Below are positions 1-8,924 of a stretch of DNA of 64,000 nt, in pieces. The position numbers and the translations under genes were made by a program. The notes under the pieces are model-generated. The model did no database searches. It was given only the letters and a program-made list of their open reading frames with translations, and was not told where the DNA came from. This DNA is from Roseofilum acuticapitatum BLCC-M154 (GTDB taxonomy: Bacteria; Cyanobacteriota; Cyanobacteriia; Cyanobacteriales; Desertifilaceae), in assembly GCF_030068475.1 (NCBI RefSeq), contig NZ_JAQOSP010000006.1:124001-188000 (forward strand), written 5' to 3'. Each line of letters opens with the position of its first letter. The first letter of the stretch is position 1.

Positions 1-102
1 TGTTGAATGCCACTAATTCCTAGTTTAGATATCTTATGGACTAAATTGGGTATGATAAAAGTATAGGAAAACACCCATTCACCGCATCAGGGAGGCAAAA
101 CC

Positions 103-195
103 ATGGTTACCTTAATTTTAGCGATCGCCATTCTCTACTTAGCCCTCATCTATGGCGGCTTAAGTTGGATCTCCAACCATTCCCAAACCTCCTAA
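103..195 (+). CDS. Small single-helix membrane protein, 30 aa
   Basis: A 30-codon frame runs from ATG to TAA and is preceded by a good ribosome binding site (GGGAGG, 7 bases before the ATG). The product is almost entirely one hydrophobic helix (MVTLILAIAILYLALIYGG, residues 1-19) followed by a short polar tail SWISNHSQTS. The size and form resemble the small subunits of cyanobacterial photosynthetic complexes (PetL, PetN, Psb30, NdhP class). The sequence does not match any of these that I can recall, so no function is assigned. It lies alone, convergent with the gene at 259-816. Confidence 0.5.
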   Translation: MVTLILAIAILYLALIYGGLSWISNHSQTS

Positions 196-258
196 ACCTC
201 TTAGGTCTTCCCTTTATGCAAGGGGTTTGACCAGAGACAAACCCCTCAATAGAGACCT

Positions 259-816
259 TTAAGAACCCGCTAGGACTAGATCCACTTCATCTGAGCCATT
301 AGTAGATCCTTGACCAGACGTAATTTGTTCGCCGTTGACTTCGACGGCTAAAGGGGTATTGTCAAGGGTAATATTATAGTCAGTCGCGTCAGCCGTATAG
401 CCCACACTGGCGATCATCTTCCGCCCTTCATCGGTATAGACAAACGCCAACATTTGATTCTTTTCTTGTTGGTTATCGTAAGCCCAAATCACCATATATT
501 GGGTCTCTTGATATTCAAACAGTTTGGGGGGACGGGTGGGCACATAGCGCCCTGGAGAACCAAAACTGGCATCTAAAAAGCCTTGTACCGAACTGGGTTC
601 GACGCTGACATATTTAATCACTGCCTCTGATGCAGAAAATGTAGCCATCTGAGCCGCAGCCGCTTCTTCTGCTGCCTCTGCTGCTGCATCATCATTGAGG
701 TCTCCTTCTGCGGGTTCCTCTTGGTCTCGGTTGCGTAAGTAATCAACGGCCATTTTTGTGCCAATTCCGCCGATGGCAGCAACACCAGCACCAATGAGTA
801 CGTTGCGAAGTTTCAT
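259..816 (-). CDS. Conserved hypothetical protein with N-terminal membrane anchor
   Basis: A 185-residue protein. Residues 1-25 (start MKLRNVLIGAGVAAIGGIG) form a basic N-terminus plus a short glycine/alanine-rich hydrophobic helix, probably a membrane anchor. Residues 30-57 are an acidic, alanine-rich linker (E/A/D repeats). The rest is a globular domain with aromatic-rich beta-strand-like segments (YQETQYMVIWAYDN, MLAFVYTDEGRKMIASVGY). I do not recognise the family. It is a lone gene facing away from the kinase-helicase gene; the roughly 230 bases between them must hold two divergent promoters. Function unknown. Confidence 0.7.
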   Translation of the reverse strand: MKLRNVLIGAGVAAIGGIGTKMAVDYLRNRDQEEPAEGDLNDDAAAEAAEEAAAAQMATFSASEAVIKYVSVEPSSVQGFLDASFGSPGRYVPTRPPKLFEYQETQYMVIWAYDNQQEKNQMLAFVYTDEGRKMIASVGYTADATDYNITLDNTPLAVEVNGEQITSGQGSTNGSDEVDLVLAGS

Positions 817-1047
817 CTTTTTTCCTGATGGTTAGAGAGCATGGGTTTAATCTACCATGTCCCCATTACCCATGGGTTAAGTTGCTTTTGAATCTTGCTG
901 TAGATGCTGGCGGCGATCGCCGTAAAATCCCCCAGTGCTGCTCTCCCTTAAAATTGAACTAACCTCTTCACAGGAAAATCTCCCCAGTAATACAGGGTTG
1001 GGCTAAGGTAGAGGGAATACTTAGCTTAACCAGTTAAACACGCAACC

Positions 1048-4000
1048 ATGCCTCGCATTATTAACGATCGCTACGTCCTCCTGCCTAACCCCCGTTCAGG
1101 TGGAATGGCAGACGTATATAAGGCCATTGACTCCCAAAAAGAAGGTCAGCAAGTAGCAGTCAAAGTCTTTAAACATGGGCAAATTGAGCCAGGAATTCAA
1201 TCAGAATCCTTCAGACGTGAAAAGCAAATTCTTGCACAACTCAAACACCCTAGCATTATTGAGCTTCTTGACTCAGGGAAAGATAAAGAAACCAAAGAAC
1301 AATTCCTTGTTTTGGCATGGATGGAGAAGAATTTAGAAGAGCTTCTTAAGGAATCACCCTTAGACGGATGGGACTCTTACTGGGAAAGGCTTGCTCTGCC
1401 AATACTAAAAGCCCTTGCCTTTGCACATGAGCGTCAATGTGTCCATCGAGATATCAAACCCAGCAACATTCTAGTCGGGCAAGATGGCAGAATCAAGTTA
1501 GCTGATTTTGGCATCTCAAAACTTAGAAGTTATTTTCACCCAACTGTCACATTACGAGAATTTGTTTCCCGTCCCTTCACGCCACCAGAAGAAGATGATG
1601 GATCGTACCCATATACCCGTGATGTATTTAGTTTTGGGGTAGTGACACTAAAATGCCTGACAAATGTTGATCTGGTTGACTACGCTAGTATTCAAACGGC
1701 GATCGCTAATCTTGACGCACCACCCGAAATTATCGAGATTATTGAACATTCAGTTGCAACCGATCCTTCTAAACGGCAACTCAATGCAGAAGTCTTGTTA
1801 GCAGAAATAGATGCTATTCAGCAGAAGCGACTTAGAACTCAGACAACTCTGGTTAAATCTTGCTACTTAAAATTGACTCCAAAGTGTTTAAATAGTCTTC
1901 GAGATACACTAGGCATCTCATCTGAAAATGAAATCCAGCAGGTCATTCTTGATGACCTAAATGGTGAAGTAAATTGTGGAATTCGACCTTATAAATTCAA
2001 AAATAATGATAGTTACTCTGAGCGAGATCACTACGAAATTTACGGTAGCTCTTATCGATATCATGTAACAGTAGACGATAGGCGGAAGGATCATCTTGTT
2101 ATCTTTACTGCTTGGAATACACCCCATTCTCAACTGGAACAGAGACGAGATCTAGCATGGAGTTTGCCCTATCAATTTAAGTTTGGCACTCCCACCTATT
2201 CATACGAAGCTGTAGAGATTATTCAGGAGTTACAAGATGCAGTTGTTGAGCATGAAGCAACTGTCAAAGAGCAGGTTATCGAAAAAGAAAAACAGAAGGT
2301 ATTTCAAGTTTGGTGGGATATCCTGAGAGCTAAGACTGACTGGGAACAGCAGCGAGAGAAAGCGCTTAAGTATCTTACCTTCAAAACCGATCGTAATCGA
2401 GTCATTTTTCAATTAGCAGAATTGCCTGAAGATGACATCATTGGGCAATCTCGTCATGTCAAAAATTCTAAGGGTTTCAGCCTATTAGGTGGAGATGTTA
2501 TAGAGGTAGAAAGTGATGAATTACATCTATATGTTAGATACGGACAAACAGATCGACTACCTCAACAGGGTGAACTTTCTTTCGATACTCGATTAGCTGA
2601 AATTGCGATTAATCGACAGAAAAGAGCTTTAGATGCCATTCGATACGATCGCGCTGTTCGTTCTGATTTGCGAAATCTATTAATCAACCCCGATCAAATT
2701 AAAAGTCCTACTTTAGAGTCTGAAGTTCAGTTTATCCAGGATTTGAATGCATCACAGCAGGAAGTTGTTAGATCTGCCCTCTCAATGCAAGACTTTTTGT
2801 TGGTACAGGGACCACCAGGTACGGGAAAAACCACTTTTATCACGGAAGTTATACTACAAACACTTCAACAAAATCCTGAAGCACGAATTTTACTTAGCTC
2901 TCAAACTCATGTTGCGCTAGATAATGTATTAGAACGGATTCAAGCTAAGAATGCACACTTGAAACTCATCCGAATTGGCAGTTCCGAAAGAGTTTCAGAA
3001 GGTGTTCACTCTTTACTTTTAGAGGAGCAAATGGAGAAATGGCGCGAGGATGCACTAGCCAAAAGTCAAGATTTTCTAGCTGCTTGGTCGGTGAATCATG
3101 GAATATCTAAAAAACAGTTGGAGAAAGCAATTTTATTCCAAGAACTCAAAAATATTGTGCTAGAGATGGAAAATGTGAGGGTGGAACTAGAGCGTGCCAA
3201 GCAAGAAAAAGAAGAGAATCACCCTAATTCAGAAAGTTTTCAAGGGAAACAAAAACGAAGGATTTTAGCGGCACAAGAAGAAGAGTTTAGCCAATTAAAA
3301 GAAGAAATCGAAGAATTACAGAAAAAGGCAAAATTTTTACGAGATAAACAAAAGCAAAAAGTCAAGCGTCTTCAGCAAATAACTAAACTCAAAGCTAATG
3401 AGTTATTAAAATCGACCAGTGTAGAGCTAGAGCATGAGAGCAATAATTTGATTGACCCAAATGCACCCAACGCTAAATTACTTCAGAAACTTATAAACCT
3501 GCAAACAGAATGGTTCGATCAGTTTGGTCGTAATGAACGTTTTAACGATCCATTAATTAAGCGATCGCAACTTGTTGCTGGAACTTGTATCGGCATTTCA
3601 AGGGCAATTAACGATTCTGAATTCGACCTTTGCATTGTAGATGAGGCTTCAAAAGCAACTGCGACAGAAGTCTTAGTACCAATGTCGCGTTCCAAAAAGT
3701 GGCTGTTGGTAGGAGATCCAAAACAACTTCCACCCTTTCAAGATGAAGCCAGTCGAAATACTGGTTTTCTTGAGCAATACGAATTAACTCTAGAGGATGT
3801 TCGGGAAACTTTGTTCGATCGCCTTTTAAGAATATTACCGGATGAATGCCAGCAACTGCTGGCTACTCAACATCGAATGGTAGAACCAATTGGTAAACTC
3901 ATTAGTAGCTGTTTTTATGATGAAAAATTAGAAAGTAGCGGCCCTGAAATCAATAAGGTTTTAAGTAGAGTTTTACCCAAACCTGTTACGTGGCTTACGA

Positions 4001-4497
4001 CATCAAAGATTCCTAACAGTCGCGAGCAAAGTGCTAATTCTAGCTTTGATAATTCCTGTGAAGTGACTGTCATCTTTCAATGGTTGAAGCAACTCAACCA
4101 AGCAGCAACGGAAGCTCAGAGGAACTATAAAGTAGCAGTTTTAAGTGGTTATGCGGCACAGTTGAAATTGCTGAAGCGTAGGTTAGATGCAAAACAACGT
4201 AGCTTGCAGGCATTAGCAATTGAGTGCAATACCGTTGATGCTTTTCAGGGACGTGAAGCTGATATCCTAATTTATTCAGTTACTCGCTCCAACAAAGATG
4301 GAAAAATCGGCTTTTTACGTGATGAAGCTAGGTTGAATGTTGCCTTATCTAGAGGGCGAGTTGGTCTTTTAATTGTAGGCGATCATCAGTTTTGCCGATC
4401 GCTGAATCATAGCCCTTTGAGTAACGTTTTACACTACATTGAACAACACCCAAAAGAGTGCGTTTGTAAGGAGGTAAGCGATGAATGTCTCTTATGA
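1048..4497 (+). CDS. mkoA: Ser/Thr protein kinase fused to SF1 (COG1112-type) helicase; Mokosh type I MkoA-like
   Basis: A 1149-residue fusion. Residues 8-260 form a Hanks-type kinase: Lys39 in VAVK, catalytic loop VHRDIKPSN (131-140), DFG at 153-155. The glycine-rich loop is degenerate (NPRSGGMADV). Residues 265-560 are an uncharacterised linker. From about 565 to the end lies a superfamily 1 helicase of the Upf1/DNA2 (COG1112) type: Walker A GPPGTGKTT (588-596), Walker B DEAS (865-868), GDPKQLPP (889-896), QHRM (941-944), DAFQGREADILIYSVTRS (1064-1081) and VALSRGR. A charged coiled coil (about 690-790) is inserted between Walker A and B. All catalytic motifs look intact. The gene overlaps the PLD nuclease gene by 17 bases. 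Kinase-helicase plus PLD is the published composition of type I Mokosh phage defence; the defence role here is inferred from that architecture. Confidence 0.88.
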   Translation: MPRIINDRYVLLPNPRSGGMADVYKAIDSQKEGQQVAVKVFKHGQIEPGIQSESFRREKQILAQLKHPSIIELLDSGKDKETKEQFLVLAWMEKNLEELLKESPLDGWDSYWERLALPILKALAFAHERQCVHRDIKPSNILVGQDGRIKLADFGISKLRSYFHPTVTLREFVSRPFTPPEEDDGSYPYTRDVFSFGVVTLKCLTNVDLVDYASIQTAIANLDAPPEIIEIIEHSVATDPSKRQLNAEVLLAEIDAIQQKRLRTQTTLVKSCYLKLTPKCLNSLRDTLGISSENEIQQVILDDLNGEVNCGIRPYKFKNNDSYSERDHYEIYGSSYRYHVTVDDRRKDHLVIFTAWNTPHSQLEQRRDLAWSLPYQFKFGTPTYSYEAVEIIQELQDAVVEHEATVKEQVIEKEKQKVFQVWWDILRAKTDWEQQREKALKYLTFKTDRNRVIFQLAELPEDDIIGQSRHVKNSKGFSLLGGDVIEVESDELHLYVRYGQTDRLPQQGELSFDTRLAEIAINRQKRALDAIRYDRAVRSDLRNLLINPDQIKSPTLESEVQFIQDLNASQQEVVRSALSMQDFLLVQGPPGTGKTTFITEVILQTLQQNPEARILLSSQTHVALDNVLERIQAKNAHLKLIRIGSSERVSEGVHSLLLEEQMEKWREDALAKSQDFLAAWSVNHGISKKQLEKAILFQELKNIVLEMENVRVELERAKQEKEENHPNSESFQGKQKRRILAAQEEEFSQLKEEIEELQKKAKFLRDKQKQKVKRLQQITKLKANELLKSTSVELEHESNNLIDPNAPNAKLLQKLINLQTEWFDQFGRNERFNDPLIKRSQLVAGTCIGISRAINDSEFDLCIVDEASKATATEVLVPMSRSKKWLLVGDPKQLPPFQDEASRNTGFLEQYELTLEDVRETLFDRLLRILPDECQQLLATQHRMVEPIGKLISSCFYDEKLESSGPEINKVLSRVLPKPVTWLTTSKIPNSREQSANSSFDNSCEVTVIFQWLKQLNQAATEAQRNYKVAVLSGYAAQLKLLKRRLDAKQRSLQALAIECNTVDAFQGREADILIYSVTRSNKDGKIGFLRDEARLNVALSRGRVGLLIVGDHQFCRSLNHSPLSNVLHYIEQHPKECVCKEVSDECLL

Positions 4498-6004
4498 AGA
4501 TCTACGCTGTTATGATAACCGTCCTGGCTTTGACTTAGTGAGTTGCCAAGAAGTTGGTTTGCCTGTTTATAAAATTACCGTTGATGTTCTGACTCAGATT
4601 CGCAAGTCGATTCCGCCAATTGAGGAGTTTGTTCTAAGATCGATTGATGCTGGGTTATCTTCTGAAGAGGAAATCGCAGGATTTTTAGGTTTAGAACTCT
4701 CGACAACGAGCGAGGCAATGGTGAATCTTCGACTGAGTGAAGATATTGATTTAATTGCTCCTGATCCTTCACAGATTCCAACATGGAAACTAACTAAGAA
4801 GGGTGAGAGGACTTTAAAAGAAGCTAAAATCATTGTTCCAGAAGAACGGACTTTTGATATTAATTTTGATGGACTGCTACGAATCCCACGTTGGTATGGT
4901 CGATTTGAGAAGGCTTTACTAAAGCCAAAAGATTTACGAGATAAAGGAATTTTAGAAATTGAACCTTCACCTAAGAATCCTCCAGAATTATCTGACTTGA
5001 GTATTAAGGATATTGATAAAGTCATTCGTGAAGTTCTTGGGAATGGCAAAGGACTGAAGTCTAAGAATGACAATGAGTTAGATATATTAGCATTAAAGGA
5101 AATTGAACGTAGGCAAAGATTTTTTCAGCCATCTACTGCCCTTGTGTATAAGGCAAAAGATAGTGATGAAATTCAGGTTGCGTTTATTGTTGATGGTCTT
5201 CTGTCAAGTGACCATGAGGCAGCCTTCGCTCGTTCAAATGGAGCCAAGAAAATTACCAGCCAGATTCTTAATGCTTTACAGGAAAATGAGCCTCTTAAAC
5301 TTGCAACAGAGATTTTAGGAAACGACTTTGTAGCCAATAACTTAATTGATTTAGATCCTATAGTCGAACAAGTCTCTGAAGCGACATCGAAAATAGAATC
5401 TGAAATAGAATTAACCCAAAAACAATTAGAGCAGACAGATGACCCAAGTGAACAAAATGATTTTAGGAAAAAACTCAAGGAGCAAGAAAACGAGATAGCA
5501 GGACTTAAAGATCAACTACAGTCTGTAATTTCTTCTTGTCCTATGCGATGGTTAGAGATGTACGATCATCGTCCTCTTTTGGAACAAGCCTTGAAAGATA
5601 CACAAGAACGTTTGATGATCGTTTCTCCCTGGATTCGAGCTAATTCTGTCAACTCATGGTTTCTCCAGCAACTTCAGAATCTACTGAAACGAGGAGTCCA
5701 AGTTTTTATCGGATATGGCTTGGGGGAGAAAGACGAAAATCGTTATTCGAGAGATATTAAGGCTGAAAAAACTCTACAAAAGTTGGCAGATCAATATCCT
5801 AAATCATTTATCCTTAAACGTTTAGGAGATACTCATGCTAAGATCCTGATTTCAGATACTAAGTTTGCGGTAACTACCAGTTTTAATTGGCTATCATTCA
5901 AGGGCGAACGAGATCGGACATTTCGTGATGAACGCGGGACATTAGTTTCTGATCCTGAGAAAATCGACGAGTTATTCGACTGTTATGAAGCGAAAATGAG
6001 ATAG
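4481..6004 (+). CDS. mkoB: Phospholipase D-like nuclease; Mokosh type I MkoB-like
   Basis: A 507-residue protein translated from an ATG with a near-perfect Shine-Dalgarno (AAGGAGGT) that lies inside the end of the kinase-helicase gene, so the two are translationally coupled. Residues about 45-115 look like a winged-helix segment (ending WKLTKKGERTL). Residues 295-350 form a coiled coil. The C-terminus (355-505) is a PLD-type domain with a single HxK signature, THAKILISD (His452, Lys454), followed by TTSFNWLSF. PLD nucleases with one half-site usually dimerise to build the active site. The partner kinase-helicase and the tight coupling support a two-component defence system. Whether the target is RNA or DNA cannot be told from sequence. 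Confidence 0.83.
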   Translation: MNVSYEDLRCYDNRPGFDLVSCQEVGLPVYKITVDVLTQIRKSIPPIEEFVLRSIDAGLSSEEEIAGFLGLELSTTSEAMVNLRLSEDIDLIAPDPSQIPTWKLTKKGERTLKEAKIIVPEERTFDINFDGLLRIPRWYGRFEKALLKPKDLRDKGILEIEPSPKNPPELSDLSIKDIDKVIREVLGNGKGLKSKNDNELDILALKEIERRQRFFQPSTALVYKAKDSDEIQVAFIVDGLLSSDHEAAFARSNGAKKITSQILNALQENEPLKLATEILGNDFVANNLIDLDPIVEQVSEATSKIESEIELTQKQLEQTDDPSEQNDFRKKLKEQENEIAGLKDQLQSVISSCPMRWLEMYDHRPLLEQALKDTQERLMIVSPWIRANSVNSWFLQQLQNLLKRGVQVFIGYGLGEKDENRYSRDIKAEKTLQKLADQYPKSFILKRLGDTHAKILISDTKFAVTTSFNWLSFKGERDRTFRDERGTLVSDPEKIDELFDCYEAKMR

Positions 6005-6130
6005 AAGCTTCCAGTTATATTGAGGAAATTTAGAACCCATTATATATAATAGCAGGTAGGGTAGCTGAGAAACTCGGTTTCTGGGTTGACAATCATGCAA
6101 TCATCATGTTCAAAAAATCAGGAGGAAAAC

Positions 6131-6937
6131 ATGAATTCATATGGTATAGAGCGGGAATGGTGGACGCAGCAATGGTTAGATTTGCTCAATTCTTATCGGT
6201 TTAAAAAACGACTGGAGCGGGGGCGAAACTATGCGCGGGAAGGGAATGTGTTATCCATTCAGTTTCGAGAGCAAAAAGTGGTGGCAGAAGTGCAAGGTAG
6301 TGATACTGAACCCTATCATCTTTCCATTTGGTTAGATGCGTTTACCTCGGAAGATTGGGATCATGTAATTGAGACTTTATCGGAAAAAGCGATTTATGTC
6401 GCCAAATTGTTAGCGGGAGAAATGCCGGATAATATTGAATCGGTATTTGCGGCTAATGGGTTAAGTTTATTTCCATTTACTCTAGGTGAAGTTCATTCTC
6501 GCTGTAGTTGTCCCGATAAGGCCAATCCTTGTAAGCATATTGCGGCTGTGTATTATTTATTGGGCGATCGCTTCGGAGCCGATCCCTTTGTTCTGTTTCA
6601 ATTGCGCGGCAAAAGCAAGGATGACATCATCTCTGCCCTGCGGGAAAAGCGGGGGATTTCGGCAGAAAACGCCAGCAATGAACCCCCACCCTTGACCTAT
6701 CCCCAGGTTGCTCTAGACCAGTTCTGGCACTACGATCGCCAGTTAGAGTCGTCCCTAGTCGTCATTGCTCCCCTAGGAACTTCAGAAACCGTGTTAGATC
6801 TCCTAGGGCCAATTATCAGTGAGCGCACCAAAATCAGCGAATCTAAACAGTTAATGACTTACTTGAACAGCCTATATCAGGAAGTGAGTCAAAGGGCCAC
6901 ACAAGCTGCTTTGCGGGGAGATGATTTGTCAGCCTAA
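6131..6937 (+). CDS. SWIM zinc-finger protein
   Basis: A 268-residue protein. I chose the ATG at 6131 because AGGAGGAAAAC precedes it; an upstream TTG at 6086 lacks such a site. The central motif CSCPDKANPCKH fits the SWIM zinc-finger pattern CxCx6CxH, a DNA- or protein-binding module. The N-terminus (EREWWTQQWLDLLNSYRFKKRLERGRNY region) matches the common form of bacterial SWIM proteins that often sit beside SNF2-type helicases, but no SNF2 gene is visible here. It begins about 125 bases after the PLD nuclease gene, so it probably has its own promoter. A link to the defence operon is possible but unsupported. Confidence 0.78.
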   Translation: MNSYGIEREWWTQQWLDLLNSYRFKKRLERGRNYAREGNVLSIQFREQKVVAEVQGSDTEPYHLSIWLDAFTSEDWDHVIETLSEKAIYVAKLLAGEMPDNIESVFAANGLSLFPFTLGEVHSRCSCPDKANPCKHIAAVYYLLGDRFGADPFVLFQLRGKSKDDIISALREKRGISAENASNEPPPLTYPQVALDQFWHYDRQLESSLVVIAPLGTSETVLDLLGPIISERTKISESKQLMTYLNSLYQEVSQRATQAALRGDDLSA

Positions 6938-6973
6938 GCTTAAAAACAATATCAGTAGGGACGCAAGTGCTGT

Positions 6974-8215
6974 TTAACCCAAACGAGTTTTTGAGGCAAT
7001 ACGAGTTTTTTTGCGCTCTTGCTCGGAGAGTTCATCCCCAGCTTGGAGACGGGTGGCACTTTCTTGGAGGATAGTAGCAGCATTACGATCGCCCATTTGC
7101 AAGGCCGTTTTTGCGGCCGTTTGTAACAATGTTGCTGCTCCTTGGCGATCGCCTGCTTTTAATTTCGTTTCCGCAATTTGGGTTTGCCGATATTTAGCTA
7201 GGGTGAGCATATGGGACTGCACTTGAGGATCGGTTCGCGGTTGATATTCCTCGGTCACGGTAGCGGTGACTTCCACGGGGGAAGACTCTAGCCCCTCTGC
7301 ACCTAATGATGGGTTATCATAAATCACTTGCACGGTGGCGATCGCCTGTTCCCCAATCGACACCTGACCGATATATAAATTTGCCAACACTACCCTAGGC
7401 TGATCCTTCATCAAATCCCCTAACCTGACCCTCACCCCATCCGCCTCCGTTTGTACGGACAACTCTATAGTATCAGGAGAGACTTGGGCAACAGGTTTCA
7501 GTTCCGCCAAACGCACGGCCGGATTAAAAGATAACTTCAGGAAAGCGTTGGTTAAGCCCACAGACTGCACCCGGTCAAACAGTCGAGAAAAGGCACTAAT
7601 CGCCTCTTCTGGGTGTTCGATATAGGACAGAGTTCCGCCCCCAGCATCCGCTAATTTTTCCAAGATATCCTGATTCCAATGGGCCCCAAATCCCAGAGTA
7701 TTAATCGTTAATTTATACTCTGTCGCTAAGTTAGCCAATTTCAAACAGCGATCGTTATCCCCATGTTCATTTTCCCCATCCGTCAGCAAGAAAACCTGAG
7801 ACACCGCATCCTGTTTCCCTTTCGCAATTTCTTCAATCCCTAAACGCATCCCTTCATCAATAGAGGTTCCTCCATCAGCTTCGAGGCGCTCAATGAGCTT
7901 CGTCAATGGCTTGCGATCGTCGATCTCTTGATTAGCAATTAAGACTTCTGCATGATGATTAAAAGCAATGACCGACAGGTGATCGCCCTCCTGCAAACGT
8001 TCAATCACCTTAATGGCGGCCTGTTTCACCGTTTTCAACGGTTGACCCGCCATCGAGCCACTGCGATCGAGAATTAAGCATAAATTTAACCGTAGATTCT
8101 GCACTCCCGTTTCTGGTGCGATCGCCGATATCGACATCGATAACTGCCGTTGCTGACTCGTTTGTGTTGCTTCTAAGTGGCGATCGCTTAACAGAGCCTC
8201 TAAACCAACTTCCAT
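6974..8215 (-). CDS. von Willebrand factor type A domain protein
   Basis: A 413-residue protein. The VWA domain occupies about residues 40-220 with an intact metal-ion-dependent adhesion site: DRSGS (50-54), GGTS with Thr117, and TDGE with Asp146. These residues bind Mg2+ or Ca2+ and mediate protein contacts. A beta-rich middle region (225-320) follows, then a helical C-terminus (about 330-413) rich in Ala, Gln and charged residues. There is no signal peptide, so it is probably cytoplasmic. It is convergent with the SWIM gene, and 63 bases separate its start from the end of pyrR on the same strand, so cotranscription with pyrR is possible. The cellular role is not known. Confidence 0.85.
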   Translation of the reverse strand: MEVGLEALLSDRHLEATQTSQQRQLSMSISAIAPETGVQNLRLNLCLILDRSGSMAGQPLKTVKQAAIKVIERLQEGDHLSVIAFNHHAEVLIANQEIDDRKPLTKLIERLEADGGTSIDEGMRLGIEEIAKGKQDAVSQVFLLTDGENEHGDNDRCLKLANLATEYKLTINTLGFGAHWNQDILEKLADAGGGTLSYIEHPEEAISAFSRLFDRVQSVGLTNAFLKLSFNPAVRLAELKPVAQVSPDTIELSVQTEADGVRVRLGDLMKDQPRVVLANLYIGQVSIGEQAIATVQVIYDNPSLGAEGLESSPVEVTATVTEEYQPRTDPQVQSHMLTLAKYRQTQIAETKLKAGDRQGAATLLQTAAKTALQMGDRNAATILQESATRLQAGDELSEQERKKTRIASKTRLG

Positions 8216-8278
8216 AACCCTTTACCATAGACTACCTACCATTTATTTTAGTGGAGTCAACTATTTTTCGCCCCTGGT

Positions 8279-8821
8279 TTACAGAACAAAGCGCTGTAAC
8301 TCCACAGCATCCCGGCCATCCACCTCTTTTAAATAAACCTTCACCTGTTCCTCCCTAGAAGTCGGCAACTGTTTCCCCGTAAAATCCGGGTGAATCGGTA
8401 ACTCTCGATGGCCCCTATCCACCAACACCACCAACCAAATTTCTGCTGGTCTCCCATAATCACTCACCGCATTCAGGGCTGCTCGAATCGTTCGCCCTTT
8501 GTAGATCACATCATCCACTAAAACCACCGTTTTCCCCGATAAATCCAGGGGAATTTCTGTCTTTGCTGGCGTTCTCACCCCAATTTGATCCAAGTCATCT
8601 CGATAAAACGTCACATCCAATGCACCCACCGCAATAGGGGTTTGTTCAAGCAAGGTAATTTGTTCAGCAATTAAATAGGCTAAGGGCACTCCACGGGTGT
8701 GGATACCCAGGAGTACAATTTGAGATAATTCCCCGGATTTTTCAATAATTTGGCAAGCTAACCGGGTTAAAGTGCGACGAATTTCGTCAGCATCCAGAAT
8801 TTCAACAATTTGAGCCGTCAT
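8279..8821 (-). CDS. pyrR: PyrR bifunctional regulator/uracil phosphoribosyltransferase
   Basis: A 180-residue protein of the type I phosphoribosyltransferase fold. The PRPP-binding loop [18 protein letters not shown] is clear, and the N-terminus ([20 protein letters not shown]) and length fit PyrR. PyrR converts uracil and PRPP to UMP, and in many bacteria binds pyr mRNA to cause attenuation. I chose the internal ATG at 8821 because it gives the usual family length; an in-frame ATG at 8914 would add 31 non-conserved residues. No pyr biosynthesis genes lie nearby, so regulation in cis is not expected; the enzymatic role is more certain than the regulatory one. Confidence 0.88.
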   Translation of the reverse strand: MTAQIVEILDADEIRRTLTRLACQIIEKSGELSQIVLLGIHTRGVPLAYLIAEQITLLEQTPIAVGALDVTFYRDDLDQIGVRTPAKTEIPLDLSGKTVVLVDDVIYKGRTIRAALNAVSDYGRPAEIWLVVLVDRGHRELPIHPDFTGKQLPTSREEQVKVYLKEVDGRDAVELQRFVL

Positions 8822-8924
8822 GATTGCACCGAGAGACGAAAGAATGGGAGTAAGTTGAGTCAGAGGGATGTTTTGATTATCAAGGATCTGCCTGAAAAAA
8901 GCCAGGAGCATCAACGGCCTAATC

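Noticed and set aside
4594-5073. 159-codon open frame antisense to the PLD gene
   Set aside because: It is low-complexity, has no ribosome binding site, and lies inside the well-supported PLD gene.
8822-8914. N-terminal extension of PyrR by 31 residues
   Set aside because: The added residues are not like PyrR and the shorter form has the family length.
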